Source of the DNA: Collinsella sp.
Lineage (GTDB): Bacteria > Actinomycetota > Coriobacteriia > Coriobacteriales > Coriobacteriaceae
Direction: 5' to 3'
Assembly: GCA_019414345.1 (NCBI GenBank)
Contig: DXMF01000026.1
Span: 62,001 to 126,000 of the forward strand
DNA length: 64,000 bases
The notes under the pieces are model-generated. The model was not told where the DNA came from, searched no databases, and was given only the letters and a program-made list of their open reading frames with translations. Made by a program: the position numbers and the translations under genes. Of this stretch, positions 25,492-34,800 are shown piece after piece (position 1 is the first letter of the stretch; the number at the start of each line of letters is the position of its first letter).

Positions 25492-26265
25492 TCAACCAAT
25501 CAAGCCATATGTTGCTTTCATCGTCTCGAGCAGCTGCGCCATCGTTACGCCCGCAACCCCAATCTGTTTCAGATTGACGTCGCCCACCTCGCAATCTTTA
25601 ACAAACGCAAGCATATCGTCCTTCAGTTCTCCGCGCAGGTCGACACCTTCCGACTCGCCAAGCAGCTGAGCAAGCCTCAGCGCATCGCGTTTATGCTTTT
25701 TTACCTTCTTCGAATCAACGTTCTCCCCCGCTTCCCTTCTAGCTTTTAGGTCGAGATACGCCTTCGCTTTGAACGGAACAATGTATTCCGTACCCAGGAC
25801 CGAAACGCCGCCTACGGTCCGAATTCCCTGAAGGAACAAGCTGTAGTAAGCATCGTCCAACAAAATTGCCGAAAGACTGCTTATGTTTTCATCAACGTGA
25901 ATTGGCGCCACATCAATCCCCTCACGACCCTTTAGAAAGTCGGGGCACTTCGCGAAGAGTTCAATCATATGGGGGTAACCCGGCCTCTTAGGCTCTGTAA
26001 ACCGATAAAAACACGAGCCTTTACCTTCGCCCCAGCCGCAGCGATAGCCGCCATCACGCACCAAAGTCCATATAGCTTCTGCCGTCTGAGGCAACCGGTC
26101 ATCGGCGACAATTACCACATCAAAATCGTGAGTCGCCCTAAACGGAAGTCCCGCCTCCGAGAGCAAAATGTCGCATGCCGTGCCGCCGATAAGGGCATAC
26201 GATCCTGCAGCTTTTTGCATATGCTGCTGAAATTCTTGGAGACCTTTTACAGCGCTTCTTGCCAT
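25492..26265 (-). CDS. AbiEii-like nucleotidyltransferase toxin
   Basis: A 257-residue protein with a nucleotidyltransferase core: ALIGGTACDILLSE (Gly27-Gly28-Thr29) followed by THDFDVVIV, whose Asp47 and Asp49 form the D-x-D metal site. This layout is that of AbiEii/MNT enzymes, which in type IV toxin-antitoxin phage-defence systems modify tRNA or other targets with nucleotides. The upstream gene overlaps it by 19 bp and looks like the AbiEi antitoxin. The remainder is helical and unassigned. The toxin role is by analogy and is not shown here. Confidence 0.7.
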   Translation of the reverse strand: MARSAVKGLQEFQQHMQKAAGSYALIGGTACDILLSEAGLPFRATHDFDVVIVADDRLPQTAEAIWTLVRDGGYRCGWGEGKGSCFYRFTEPKRPGYPHMIELFAKCPDFLKGREGIDVAPIHVDENISSLSAILLDDAYYSLFLQGIRTVGGVSVLGTEYIVPFKAKAYLDLKARREAGENVDSKKVKKHKRDALRLAQLLGESEGVDLRGELKDDMLAFVKDCEVGDVNLKQIGVAGVTMAQLLETMKATYGLIG

Positions 26266-27215
26266 GGATATTCCTTTCCAAACATGCGATCGACTTCGAG
26301 CTGAATTCGCTCATCGTCGATTGCCGCCAAAGATAGCGCAAGCGAAATATCGTCGACACGGGAGGAGTCGGCAAACACGGGCGCATAGCGCCACACTTGG
26401 ATCAACGCCGTTTCGTTATCCGGCAACTCCCCGTCTGCGACTTCGAGGTTGCTCAGTTGACGCCATGCACTTCTTAAGACGGCCTTTTGTTCCATACCCG
26501 GCGTAGCGAGCATGGAACGCGCAGCGAGCGCCGTCTCCCCGGCGTCAGCAAGATAGTCGATCCGCGGCGTCTTCCTTGCAAAACAGACCTTCGAGACTGG
26601 CGAGGAGAGCTCTGCCATGTGCTCGCTGAGCAGAAGATCAACGGCAACAGGGAACACAACGACACGTCGCTCGCGACGCTCGCGCTTCGCGAGCCCCCTG
26701 TCAACAAGCTCGGTTATGGCCTCACTCGCGCGGCTTGCCGAAATCCCAAGCGCACGACAAAGGTCATAGGGACGATATGGCTCCTGGGCTGCTCCCCAGA
26801 TTGCGGCAGCCTGCGCGTTGGGCGACATCTTGGTCGCGTGATTGCGAAACCGGGCACCGCCCCTCTCCGTGCAAGCTGTGCCCATAAATGGAAGAAAAGC
26901 CTGTCTACCGGGACAGACAAAGGGAATCCCTTGTGCGACCAATGCTTTGCGCTGACGTGCATCGGCATCAGGAAACGAAACGACAACAGGAGTCTCCGCG
27001 CGCAAGGCTAGCTGACTATAGACCCTCTTAGCCTCGGGAAGCCCGACGCCAGTAGGCAAACTTGCAAGCAAAAACGAAAAACCGTTTGCGTCAACAACGC
27101 GGACCTCAATCGCACGCAGATGCAGCGGCAAGCGTGCGGATCCAGGCCAAACTTTGGCCTTGGCGGAGAGGCCTAGTGCTTCTTGTAAGTAGATTAGCGC
27201 TTCGTTCATTTCCAT
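26247..27215 (-). CDS. AbiEi-like winged-helix antitoxin
   Basis: The 322-residue partner of the AbiEii-like gene. Its middle part, around residues 130-195, contains a winged helix-turn-helix (YDLCRALGISASRASEAITELVDRGL, then the RRERRVVVFP wing). The N-terminal part has strands resembling a nuclease-like or DUF-type domain. The C-terminal half would contact the toxin. Two ATGs (MEMN) are possible; the first is used. The upstream 80 bp is strikingly AT-rich and includes TACAAT on the minus strand, a likely -10. Autorepression is known for AbiEi proteins. Confidence 0.65.
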   Translation of the reverse strand: MEMNEALIYLQEALGLSAKAKVWPGSARLPLHLRAIEVRVVDANGFSFLLASLPTGVGLPEAKRVYSQLALRAETPVVVSFPDADARQRKALVAQGIPFVCPGRQAFLPFMGTACTERGGARFRNHATKMSPNAQAAAIWGAAQEPYRPYDLCRALGISASRASEAITELVDRGLAKRERRERRVVVFPVAVDLLLSEHMAELSSPVSKVCFARKTPRIDYLADAGETALAARSMLATPGMEQKAVLRSAWRQLSNLEVADGELPDNETALIQVWRYAPVFADSSRVDDISLALSLAAIDDERIQLEVDRMFGKEYPWQEAL

Positions 27216-27340
27216 CGTTTTCGTTTGATTTCAGTTTTAATTGGAATTGTACATTATTTTCGGAATTAACGAGATTCCTTTCGTGCATAAGCCAGCATTT
27301 GAGTTTTCAAAATGTCCCGGATCGGCGGGGCGATTCGGGA

Positions 27341-27450
27341 TACAATGTTTATAGGAAACGACGCATCCCGCGTAAATGAACGAGAGCGCGGGCGGTCAGT
27401 TTCCGACGTTTTTAAATGCCCGGGCCTCTAACCCCGGGCATTCTTATTTG
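27341..27450 (+). ncRNA. Candidate structured small RNA, copy A
   Basis: The -10 box TACAAT is at 27341-27346, with no good -35 but a dyad CCCGGATCG/CGATTCGGG just upstream. The transcript would fold GGAAAC (27354-27359) with GTTTCC (27399-27404) and, inside, CCCGCG (27367-27372) with CGCGGG (27387-27392). It would end at the AATGCCCGGG/CCCGGGCATT terminator. In copy B the outer pair becomes GAAAAC/GTTTTC, a compensatory change. It is convergent with the small membrane-peptide gene. The transcript itself is inferred. Confidence 0.6.
27415..27442. terminator. Bidirectional terminator between the RNA and the small gene
   Basis: A perfect 10-bp stem, AATGCCCGGG/CCCGGGCATT. The minus-strand tail is TTTAAAAACG and the plus-strand tail TCTTATTTG. 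It lies one base from the stop codon of the 50-residue gene. Confidence 0.75.
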
Positions 27451-27596
27451 CGCTTGTTGCGGCGCAAATGCCTTCTACCGTCCGCACCGCGCGTGCGCCT
27501 ACGGACCTTAAACCGAACCTCATACGAGTCAAAAAACGCGATGACGAACGAGCCCACCGCTGCAAGGGCGGCGAGCACGTTAAGGAATTTCAGCAT
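27444..27596 (-). CDS. Small membrane peptide with basic tail (toxin-like)
   Basis: The 50-residue product starts MLKFLNVLAALAAVGSFVIA, one hydrophobic helix over residues 4-22. FFDSYEVRFK follows, then a strongly basic tail RRHLRRNKRK. GGAGGT lies six bases before the ATG, the best ribosome binding site in this stretch, so I consider it translated. The architecture (one membrane helix, charged C-terminus, convergent structured RNA, shared terminator) is that of type I toxins such as Fst or TxpA, but I see no sequence match. A -10-like TAAAAT is at 27653-27658. Its leader carries the same CGACGCATCCCG and GCGCGGGCGG blocks as the opposing RNA. Confidence 0.6.
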   Translation of the reverse strand: MLKFLNVLAALAAVGSFVIAFFDSYEVRFKVRRRTRGADGRRHLRRNKRK

Positions 27597-27780
27597 TTGG
27601 GGACCTCCGATCGAGTCGTCGGCCGCCCGCGCACGGGATGCGTCGCAAGGGTATTTTACCGCGAGCGCACGCACTTACAGCTGGTAAACGCAATATTTGC
27701 AAACATTTGTTCGATGGTTACACACACGGTCCTTCGAGCAGCGGAGCCTGGCGGCATTGCCCGGTCAGGTAGAGGCCCGT

Positions 27781-28035
27781 ATTTGAGTTTTCAAAATGTC
27801 CCGAATCGGCGGGGCGATCCGGGATACAATGTCTATAGAAAACGATGCACCCCGCGTAAGTGTATGAGAGCGCGGGCGGCCTAGTTTTCAGCTTTTGTTA
27901 AATGCCCGGGCCTCTAACCCCGGGCATTCCTATTTGCGCTTGTTTCGGCGCAAATGCCTTCCACCGTCCGCACTGCGCGTGCGCCTACGGACCTTAAACC
28001 GAACCTCATACGAGTCTAGAAACGCGATGACGGAT
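27781..28035. repeat. Direct repeat copy B
   Basis: This is the second copy of the 250-bp repeat. It keeps the dyad, the -10, the two stems and the terminator, but loses similarity inside the small gene. Confidence 0.9.
27825..27932 (+). ncRNA. Candidate structured small RNA, copy B
   Basis: The TACAAT box is at 27825-27830. GAAAAC (27838-27843) pairs with GTTTTC (27884-27889), and CCCGCG (27851-27856) with CGCGGG (27871-27876). The loop sequence differs from copy A, but both stems and the CCCGGGC terminator are kept. Confidence 0.55.
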
Positions 28036-28040
28036 GAGTC
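27930..28040 (-). pseudogene. Truncated copy of the small membrane-peptide gene
   Basis: The frame reads SSVIAFLDSYEVRFKVRRR then TRSADGGRHLRRNKRK and a TAG stop, matching residues 16-50 of the intact 50-residue peptide. The start codon, ribosome binding site and N-terminal half of the membrane helix are replaced by unrelated sequence, so it is a remnant. Confidence 0.75.
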
Positions 28041-28081
28041 CGCATCGGACGGTGGAGGCTGCCTGCGTTGTCCAAAAAGAA

Positions 28082-28112
28082 CGGGGCAGACTCCAGCGTG
28101 GAGTCTGCCCCG
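28082..28112 (-). terminator. Intrinsic terminator after the pilin operon
   Basis: A perfect 13-bp stem, CGGGGCAGACTCC/GGAGTCTGCCCCG, with a five-base loop. On the minus strand it is followed by TTCTTTTTGG. It lies about 100 bases past the major pilin stop. Confidence 0.85.
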
Positions 28113-28212
28113 AAAAAAGAATGGCAAAGCAAGAACGTCGATGGACGAGAAAAGTGTCCGCAAGTCTCATGGCCATCACATCCCACCTGCCAAAGGGATG
28201 GGAGAGTAAGCG

Positions 28213-30036
28213 TTACTCCTGCTCGGACTCCTCAGCCTGCTTACGGCTGCGGATGAGGTGCGCCACGCCGATGCACAGCACCGCGCCGCCAGCGATCCAA
28301 GTGAAGGTCACGCCGTTGAGACCGGTCAGCGGGAGGCCAACCGACTTGGTGTTGCCGACGGTGATATTGATTTCACCATCCGCGGGTTTGGTCTCAGTGC
28401 CGAACTTGGCGTTCAGCACATTGTCACCGGCATTACCGTCGAGTTCACCCATGACAACATCGCCACGAGTGCTGGAATCGAGGGTAGCTTCGAGCTTATC
28501 CACATTCAGAGTACCATTCGTGGTATATGTCGGTTTGATGGTGAAGGTGAAATCGGCAGCAGTAGTGTAGCTTTCATTCGGCGCACTGACCTCATGCACC
28601 TTGTAGGAGCCTGCATCGAGACCGAAGACAGCAATCTTGCCGTCGTTGCCGGACGTGAACTTCACACAACCAGGAAGTTCGGTACCGCTAGGAACGGTCA
28701 CCAGCTGACCTGCGACGACGTTAGTGTGCCCAACAGTACCAGCCGCCGAAGCGATGTACTGGTCCTTGGTATTTGCGTCGGCAGACTGGATGGTAAAGAC
28801 AGCGCCTTCAAGGCCCTTCTCGGTGCCCTGGTCGACCTTCTTGAGGTTGAGCTTGAACGCGAAGTCGGCAACGGTGTGCTCGACCGTCGTGCCCTCACCC
28901 GTGCCATACGGATTGTTGGAGTACTCAAGTTTAACGGTGTTGGGGTTGCCGCCCTTCTTGAGGTTACCAGACTCATCCTTAGCGTTGCCAATTACAGCAT
29001 TGCTATTGAGCTTGGCCTTGTAGAAGACGACAATCTTGGTGCGGGCGTCTACGCCCTCAACGTCCTTGAGGCCCTTCTTACCCTCGCCGACCTTAAACTC
29101 CACCATCAATTTGTTGTCAACACAGCTCGCTTCGTACTTATTCGCTTGGATCTCGGTGTAGCCACTACCGTCGAACGCATATACCTTAACAGAGTCATTG
29201 ACATAGTCGAGACCGCTGGAAAGATTGTCGGTAAACTTGTAGGCATAGTTATCGTAAGTGGCGTAGTTGCTGGCGATCGTGCCGGTGAGCTTGTAATTGA
29301 CCTCCTGGCCAATCTGGGAATCGGCGAAGTCTTTCCACTCTTCAGAGGTCTTGATATCTGCACCAGCAACGTCAGCAGCAGCATCATCAAGAATCTTCTT
29401 ATCGACGGTGGGCACATCCTTCTTGGGGGTGACGTTCATGTTGTTCTTGCCGTCGATCAAAGCGTACACGGGTGCCGAGAAAGCATCGGTCGACTTATCG
29501 GTAGCCGTGGTATCCACCGCGTTAGTGAGGAACAACCAGTAGCCGGCATCGAGCCCCTTGAGCTCAGGGGTTTCCGCGTTCGTCGTCTTCCAATCAAAAC
29601 CAGTGCCGTTCAGATTAGCGGCGATCATGCTCAGAACGTTGTTATTTGCCACTTGCTCATTGTTTACGGTCACACCGGAATTCTTATTCAGCCAATCGGC
29701 AGCTTCCTGAGCATTCGTGCTGTCATAAGTACCCTTATTGTGGGCTTTGCTCCATTCATTGATTGCTTTCACGACGGCATCCCGAATTGCCGCTTGCTGC
29801 TCGCCAGAACCCGCCCATTGAATATTCGTGACAGTGGAGCCGTTCACATTAGCCGTAAAGATCTGAATGCCCTTATAAGTCGTTGATCCAGCGTAGTCAC
29901 CGTATTCGAACGTCACAGCCGAGCCGCCATCAGCCGCAAACGCCATGGTCACCGGGGCCATGACGCCGCCGAAGCTCAGCGCTGCTGTGAGGCCAGCGGT
30001 TACTGCCAGGCGTGCGATGTTCTTGCTCATGCTCAT
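28213..30036 (-). CDS. Major pilin (isopeptide-forming fimbrial shaft protein)
   Basis: A 607-residue LPxTG pilin. The signal peptide is residues 1 to about 33 (VTAGLTAALSFGGVMAPVTM then AFA). A pilin-type lysine motif lies in NMNVTPKKDVPTVDKKI, where the Lys would be joined to the next subunit. An E-box, AGSYKVHEVSAPNESY, marks an isopeptide-forming Cna-B-like domain, and the sorting signal LPLTG is followed by a hydrophobic helix and the charged tail RSRKQAEESEQE. The ATG at 30036 follows GAGGAAAAG. It is the last gene of the pilus operon and, with the regular shaft features, probably the polymer subunit. Confidence 0.88.
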   Translation of the reverse strand: MSMSKNIARLAVTAGLTAALSFGGVMAPVTMAFAADGGSAVTFEYGDYAGSTTYKGIQIFTANVNGSTVTNIQWAGSGEQQAAIRDAVVKAINEWSKAHNKGTYDSTNAQEAADWLNKNSGVTVNNEQVANNNVLSMIAANLNGTGFDWKTTNAETPELKGLDAGYWLFLTNAVDTTATDKSTDAFSAPVYALIDGKNNMNVTPKKDVPTVDKKILDDAAADVAGADIKTSEEWKDFADSQIGQEVNYKLTGTIASNYATYDNYAYKFTDNLSSGLDYVNDSVKVYAFDGSGYTEIQANKYEASCVDNKLMVEFKVGEGKKGLKDVEGVDARTKIVVFYKAKLNSNAVIGNAKDESGNLKKGGNPNTVKLEYSNNPYGTGEGTTVEHTVADFAFKLNLKKVDQGTEKGLEGAVFTIQSADANTKDQYIASAAGTVGHTNVVAGQLVTVPSGTELPGCVKFTSGNDGKIAVFGLDAGSYKVHEVSAPNESYTTAADFTFTIKPTYTTNGTLNVDKLEATLDSSTRGDVVMGELDGNAGDNVLNAKFGTETKPADGEINITVGNTKSVGLPLTGLNGVTFTWIAGGAVLCIGVAHLIRSRKQAEESEQE

Positions 30037-30119
30037 CTTCTTTTCCTCTGCTTTCTGCTTGAAGTCCATTTGATCTAAAACCATCTGTCTGTGTCTAAGC
30101 ATCTGCTTGGTTATGTCTC

Positions 30120-30138
30120 GCCCCGCTCTCTGTGGGGC
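30120..30138 (-). other. Hairpin in the minor-major pilin gap
   Basis: GCCCC pairs with GGGGC around a nine-base loop within the 108-bp gap between the two pilin genes. There is no U-tract. It could mark an RNA processing or attenuation site that raises major pilin output. Confidence 0.4.
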
Positions 30139-30144
30139 TGCCAG

Positions 30145-31815
30145 CTACTCTTTATGGCTGCCACCTCCCCGCTTGACCAGGAGCGCGACCACGATGAGCG
30201 CGGCTCCGGCGACCGCTGCTGCGGCCGCGGCGTACATTGCCATATCGCCAGTCGAGGGCATAAAGCCTCCGGTGGTAATGCTAGGGGGTGTGCCGGTGGG
30301 CGTGTTGATGAGCGACGCCTCCAGGCTGCCCGTCGACCCGTCCGCGCTGTCGGCGCGCAGGGGCGACTCGGCCGTGATGGTGAGCTTGGGCTTGGCGGCG
30401 GCCACCTGGTCGACGTCCAGGCCCTCGGCCTTGACCGTCACAGAGCGCGTGCCCTCAAAGGCGGTGTAGCCCTTGGGCGCCTTGAGCTCGCGGACCTCCA
30501 GCTTGCCCGAGTCCACGCCCGAGACGGTCACGCGGCCGTCCTCGCCCGTGGTGACGGTGGCCTTGCCCTCCGCATCCCACGTGCCGTCGGCCGCCAGCGT
30601 GCGACCGCGGTCGTCGGCGATGCTCAGGACCGCCCCGGCAAGCGGCTTGTCGCCGTCGCTGCCGCGCTTGGTGAGCGCGAGATCCCAGGTGTAGGCGCAC
30701 GCATCGTCGCTCGGCGTGCGGGTAAAGCCGGCGTCGCCGGACTGGTCGGCAAAGGGAGAGCGCGGATAGCGCAGGTAGACCTCGTTGGGGTTGCCCTTCG
30801 CGATGCCGTGGTTGCACCCGCTGTTGAGCGGTGCGTTGTACACGGCGACCACGCGGGCACCCGCGGTGAAGGCGTCGGCCCCGCCGAGCGCGGCAATCAG
30901 GTCGCCGGTGCGCACGGTGAAGGTCTTGCCGTCGGCCGCTACCTTGGTGGCGCACTGGGCCGTGATGTCGGTCCAGCCCTTCGCGGGGTCGGTGCCGACG
31001 TGCCCGTCCCTGCCGGCCGAGACGGCGTCGAAGCCACCGTCCGCGCCCGCCGCCGCGTACACGCGCATGCTCGCGGCCACCTTGGAGGGGTCGAGCCCCG
31101 CGCCCATGGTATCGACAAACCGCACCGTATAGGTGTCGTAGGCCGTGAGGCCCGCCGGGACCGTGGCAGAGAGGCGCCAGTACAGGTCGTCGGCAACCGT
31201 GGCGTCGGCGGCCTTCTGCCATGCGGCGGCGCTGTCCTCCAGCACATGCTTGGACACCTTGGGGGTCGCCGCCTTGGGCTTGACGGTGACGGCGCTGCCG
31301 CCCACCAGGGCCATGATCGGCGCGGTGCCGGCCTCGTTCTGGGCGATGGCGTCGTCGTCGGCGACGATGAGCCAGTAGCCGCAGGGCAGCTCGGCCGCCA
31401 TGCCCGCGGTAAGGGCCACGGGCACGGCGCCAGAGCTCTGAAGGGATCGAGCGAGCTGTGCGCTCAGCGCGCTCGTAAGGTGGGAATCGGTGTTGAGCCA
31501 CTCGGCAGCTTCCTGCGCGGTGGTCTGGGAATTGGGCATGCCGGCGCTGTGCAGCACAGGCAGTGTGGCGTCGCGCACGGCGTCGCTTGCCCAGGCGAGA
31601 TCGGTGGCGATCTTGGCGTCGCTGTCGCCGTCGACGACATTGGCGCTAAAGATCTGGTAGGCGTCGTAGCTGCTCGCCACGGTGCCGCTCACCGTAATGG
31701 AACCGGTCGAGGTCGGCGCGGCCTGCGCGGAAGCGGGGAACACAACCGCGCAGGTGCCGATCAGGAGGGCAAGCAGCGCAAACAAGATCGGGAAGGAGCA
31801 AACTTTCTTATTCAC
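30145..31815 (-). CDS. Minor pilin with MPSTG sorting signal
   Basis: A 556-residue surface protein whose GTG start at 31815 overlaps the adhesin stop by eight bases and follows GGGAGGT. It has a signal peptide (FPILFALLALLIGTCAVVF then PASAQA), a DAYQIFSANV N-terminal pilin domain shared with the major pilin, a Lys-rich VTVKPKAATPKVSKHV motif, a Cna-B domain with E-box LEVRELKAPKGY, and the C-terminal anchor FMPSTGD followed by a membrane helix and KRGGGSHKE. MPSTG instead of LPxTG may direct it to a different sortase or place it at the pilus base. Confidence 0.85.
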   Translation of the reverse strand: MNKKVCSFPILFALLALLIGTCAVVFPASAQAAPTSTGSITVSGTVASSYDAYQIFSANVVDGDSDAKIATDLAWASDAVRDATLPVLHSAGMPNSQTTAQEAAEWLNTDSHLTSALSAQLARSLQSSGAVPVALTAGMAAELPCGYWLIVADDDAIAQNEAGTAPIMALVGGSAVTVKPKAATPKVSKHVLEDSAAAWQKAADATVADDLYWRLSATVPAGLTAYDTYTVRFVDTMGAGLDPSKVAASMRVYAAAGADGGFDAVSAGRDGHVGTDPAKGWTDITAQCATKVAADGKTFTVRTGDLIAALGGADAFTAGARVVAVYNAPLNSGCNHGIAKGNPNEVYLRYPRSPFADQSGDAGFTRTPSDDACAYTWDLALTKRGSDGDKPLAGAVLSIADDRGRTLAADGTWDAEGKATVTTGEDGRVTVSGVDSGKLEVRELKAPKGYTAFEGTRSVTVKAEGLDVDQVAAAKPKLTITAESPLRADSADGSTGSLEASLINTPTGTPPSITTGGFMPSTGDMAMYAAAAAAVAGAALIVVALLVKRGGGSHKE

Positions 31816-34800
31816 GACGCCTACCTCCCTTCGCATTCGCCTTGCGACGAATGTGCATCCAGGCCGCAGCAGCGCAAAGCACCGCCGCGCCGGCAAGGTA
31901 CGTCAGAGTGACGCCTGACATACCAGAAAGGGGCAAAGAGGTGGAGTAGGTGTTGGTGAAGGTGGGGATGGAGGTGTCGGTGAGCTTGTGGTCGGCGGGT
32001 TCGGCGTCTTTCCACTTGCCATCAGAGTCAACGGTTCCCTTCCTGTAGGTCACCTGGCAGTCGATGGCTCTATTGGTGTCATCCGTTGCAACAACCGTAA
32101 ACTTGTAGACCGACTGGTCGAATTTGTAATGCGAGAAAATCGAGCTATCGTTCTTCTCACGCACGTAGTACGTGAAGGTCTTGGAAGCACCGCGTTTGGT
32201 GGTATCCCCACCCTCGAGTTTGCTCAAGTCATAGCTGATGGAATCAAAGATCAACGTTTGAGGATTCTTGCCCGTCGCAGAGGTCGTCTCAGTCTTGAGA
32301 CTATCTCCTTTGAACTTTACATTATCCGCAAACTCGAGCGTAAACTCCTTCATCTCGCCACCCTCAACGACCTTAGTCGCCTTAGGAGTCCAAGAGCCTG
32401 TGGAGGTGTACTGGATGTACGTGTTGGTGAAAGTCGCACCGTCAGTAAGTGCAACGCATGCAACGTCACCTTCAGACGTTGGGGTAACCACGGTCTCAGG
32501 CTCAGTAGTGCCATCAGATATCTTGGTGATCTTCACGTTACTTACCGTGTAGTACTTGTATTTAATACCAAGCACCTCGTGCATCCTGGTCGAATCCTCT
32601 GTGACCGTAGGATCTATCTTGTAGATTGCCTTGTCGTAATTAACGTCCTTGTCCGTGCCTGGAACCTCTACCAAGTAGTAAACAAGTTCGTCATCGGCAT
32701 AAACTTCACCCAGGTCAAAGGAGAAATTGCCGCTCTCGTCGTTTTTCACCGTATTAACCACCGAGCAGCCATTGAGCTGAAGACCGCGGTTGGAATCAAA
32801 GCTCGGAACCGTATATGTGATCCCGCCTTGTTCGTCAATAATCTTGTTCTGCTTGAGTAGCTGGAAATCAAAGTCATTTCCTTTAAGCGTGCCGTCCTCA
32901 AACACCTTGGAGCCATTGAGCTTCATCTTGGGATAAACCTTGACCTCTTGGGTGGAGCCAGCGACAACGTCGCCGTTGGTCATGATGCCGCCGCCGTGGA
33001 TGTTGGACTTGTTGCCCGTGATGTAGAGGGTCGCAGCCGCGGTAGCAGCATCCTTATCCTCCTGAATCGGCTCAGATTTAAGGCCAATCATGTACTTAGC
33101 CTGAGCGCCTTCGTACTTGCCGATAGACGTTGGCGTCGTTTTGTCGATCGTGCCCGACCAATTCGCAGCACCGCCACCAAGCATTTGACCGGTTACGGCA
33201 GCGATATACGGATTAGTTTCAGAATTGGCAGAGTCGTGAATTAGGAAAAGGTCCTCATGGCCGGCAGCTATAAAAGCTGGGGTTATTTCGCCGCCCTTAT
33301 CATCCTTCTCATTGAAATTCCAGTCCTCGCTCTTCCCATTGCTGCCGCCCGATCGATTTTTGCCGTCGTGGTCAGTGTTGTCATAAATCGCAATACCTTT
33401 GGTGTCGGTAATCGCCGTCTTGCCACTCGGGCAGGCAGCGAAGCCACCGCCAAAGCCCTCGGCATCATTGTTGGTAATCAATGCGTTATAAATCTTGAGG
33501 CTCGCTGAATTAACATTATCGCCACTGTTGCCACCCTGGACGAACACGCCGCCGCCACCCCAGTCGTTGGTGGTATTGGTCGTATTGTTAGTGATATAAG
33601 CGTGTGAACCTTTCGGCACTTCAAACTCGCCGAGGGTGGGTGCGGCGATACGGATGCCGCCGCCCTCGGAGAGCTCCGCCACGTTGCTAGCAATAATTCC
33701 ACCACATACCTTAAATTTATCAAGAGGCTGAGTCCAATTGCCCGCGTAAACACCGCCGCCAGCCTCGGCAGAATAGTTGCCGGTGATGCAGCCACCACTG
33801 ATCTGCAGGCTGCCCCCGTTATAAGCAGCGATACCGCCGCCGCCGTGGCAACCGTTGCCCTTGTGATTGGCCCCGTTCTTGACCTCGTAATTGTATTGAT
33901 TATTGTTGTTGGTAATATAGCCACCCGAGACAGTCACATCAGAGCCAAGCGCACAGATGCCCGCGCCATAACCTGGCTGATCCTCGAACGTACCATTACC
34001 AGAAATCGTACCGTTGGTCATGTTGATTGTAGAGCCGATAGCGTACACACCGCCGCCATTCGGGGCATAGTTGCCAGCGATTACGCCACCGGTCAGATTA
34101 AGGGTCGAAGCAGTACCATAATAATTAGTTACTTTGATGCCAGCGCCGTCAGTTCCCTTAGAGGCACCACAAACGTAGCCACCGCTCATATTGACGGTGG
34201 AACCGTTCTCGGCATAGATGAGGTTGCCGACGTTGCAATTTTCCTTTTGAGTAAGCACACCGCGCTGAAGGTTAAACTTGCCGCCCGCGTAGATGTTAAT
34301 GAGCTTCAATGTGGAGCCCTGGGGTGCAGTCGAGACAATTGCACCCTTGATTTTGACCTTATGCGTTTCAAGCGACTCCGTTGTGCCCGTACCACTAGCG
34401 GACGATTTGGTTACGTAATAGGTGAGCTCGGTCGGGATGCCATCCTTGTCATGGACGACCTCGCCCTTCTTGCCATAATTCTCACGAACCAAATCCTGGC
34501 CTTGATTCTGCAGCTGCTGAGTGCCAGTGACCTTATCATCCGGATCAGAATCCGTGATTGTAAACTCGGCACGATTGCTCACACTGAAAAGTGGCTTGTT
34601 TGAATTGTTGCCTGAATGCGTGATTTTATGATCGCTTAGGTTCAGCGTAATCTTACTGTCACTTTTGTTAAGCGTGATTTCATCAGCATAGTCAATATCA
34701 GCTGTAAGCGTAAAGCTGGCAGTTTGACCCGCTTGAACACTCTGGAGCTTATCGTGAAGCTCGCCTGCGTTAGCTATTTCCCCGACAGCCGCTTCAGTTT

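Larger units (their letters stand above)
27297..27550. repeat. Direct repeat copy A (RNA locus plus end of small gene)
   Basis: About 250 bp, from ATTTGAGTTTTCAAAATG to the middle of the small gene, recurs at 27781-28035, offset 484 bp, with roughly 85-90% identity by eye. The repeat contains an operator-like dyad, a -10 box, two RNA stems, a terminator and the 3' part of a small gene. Confidence 0.9.
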
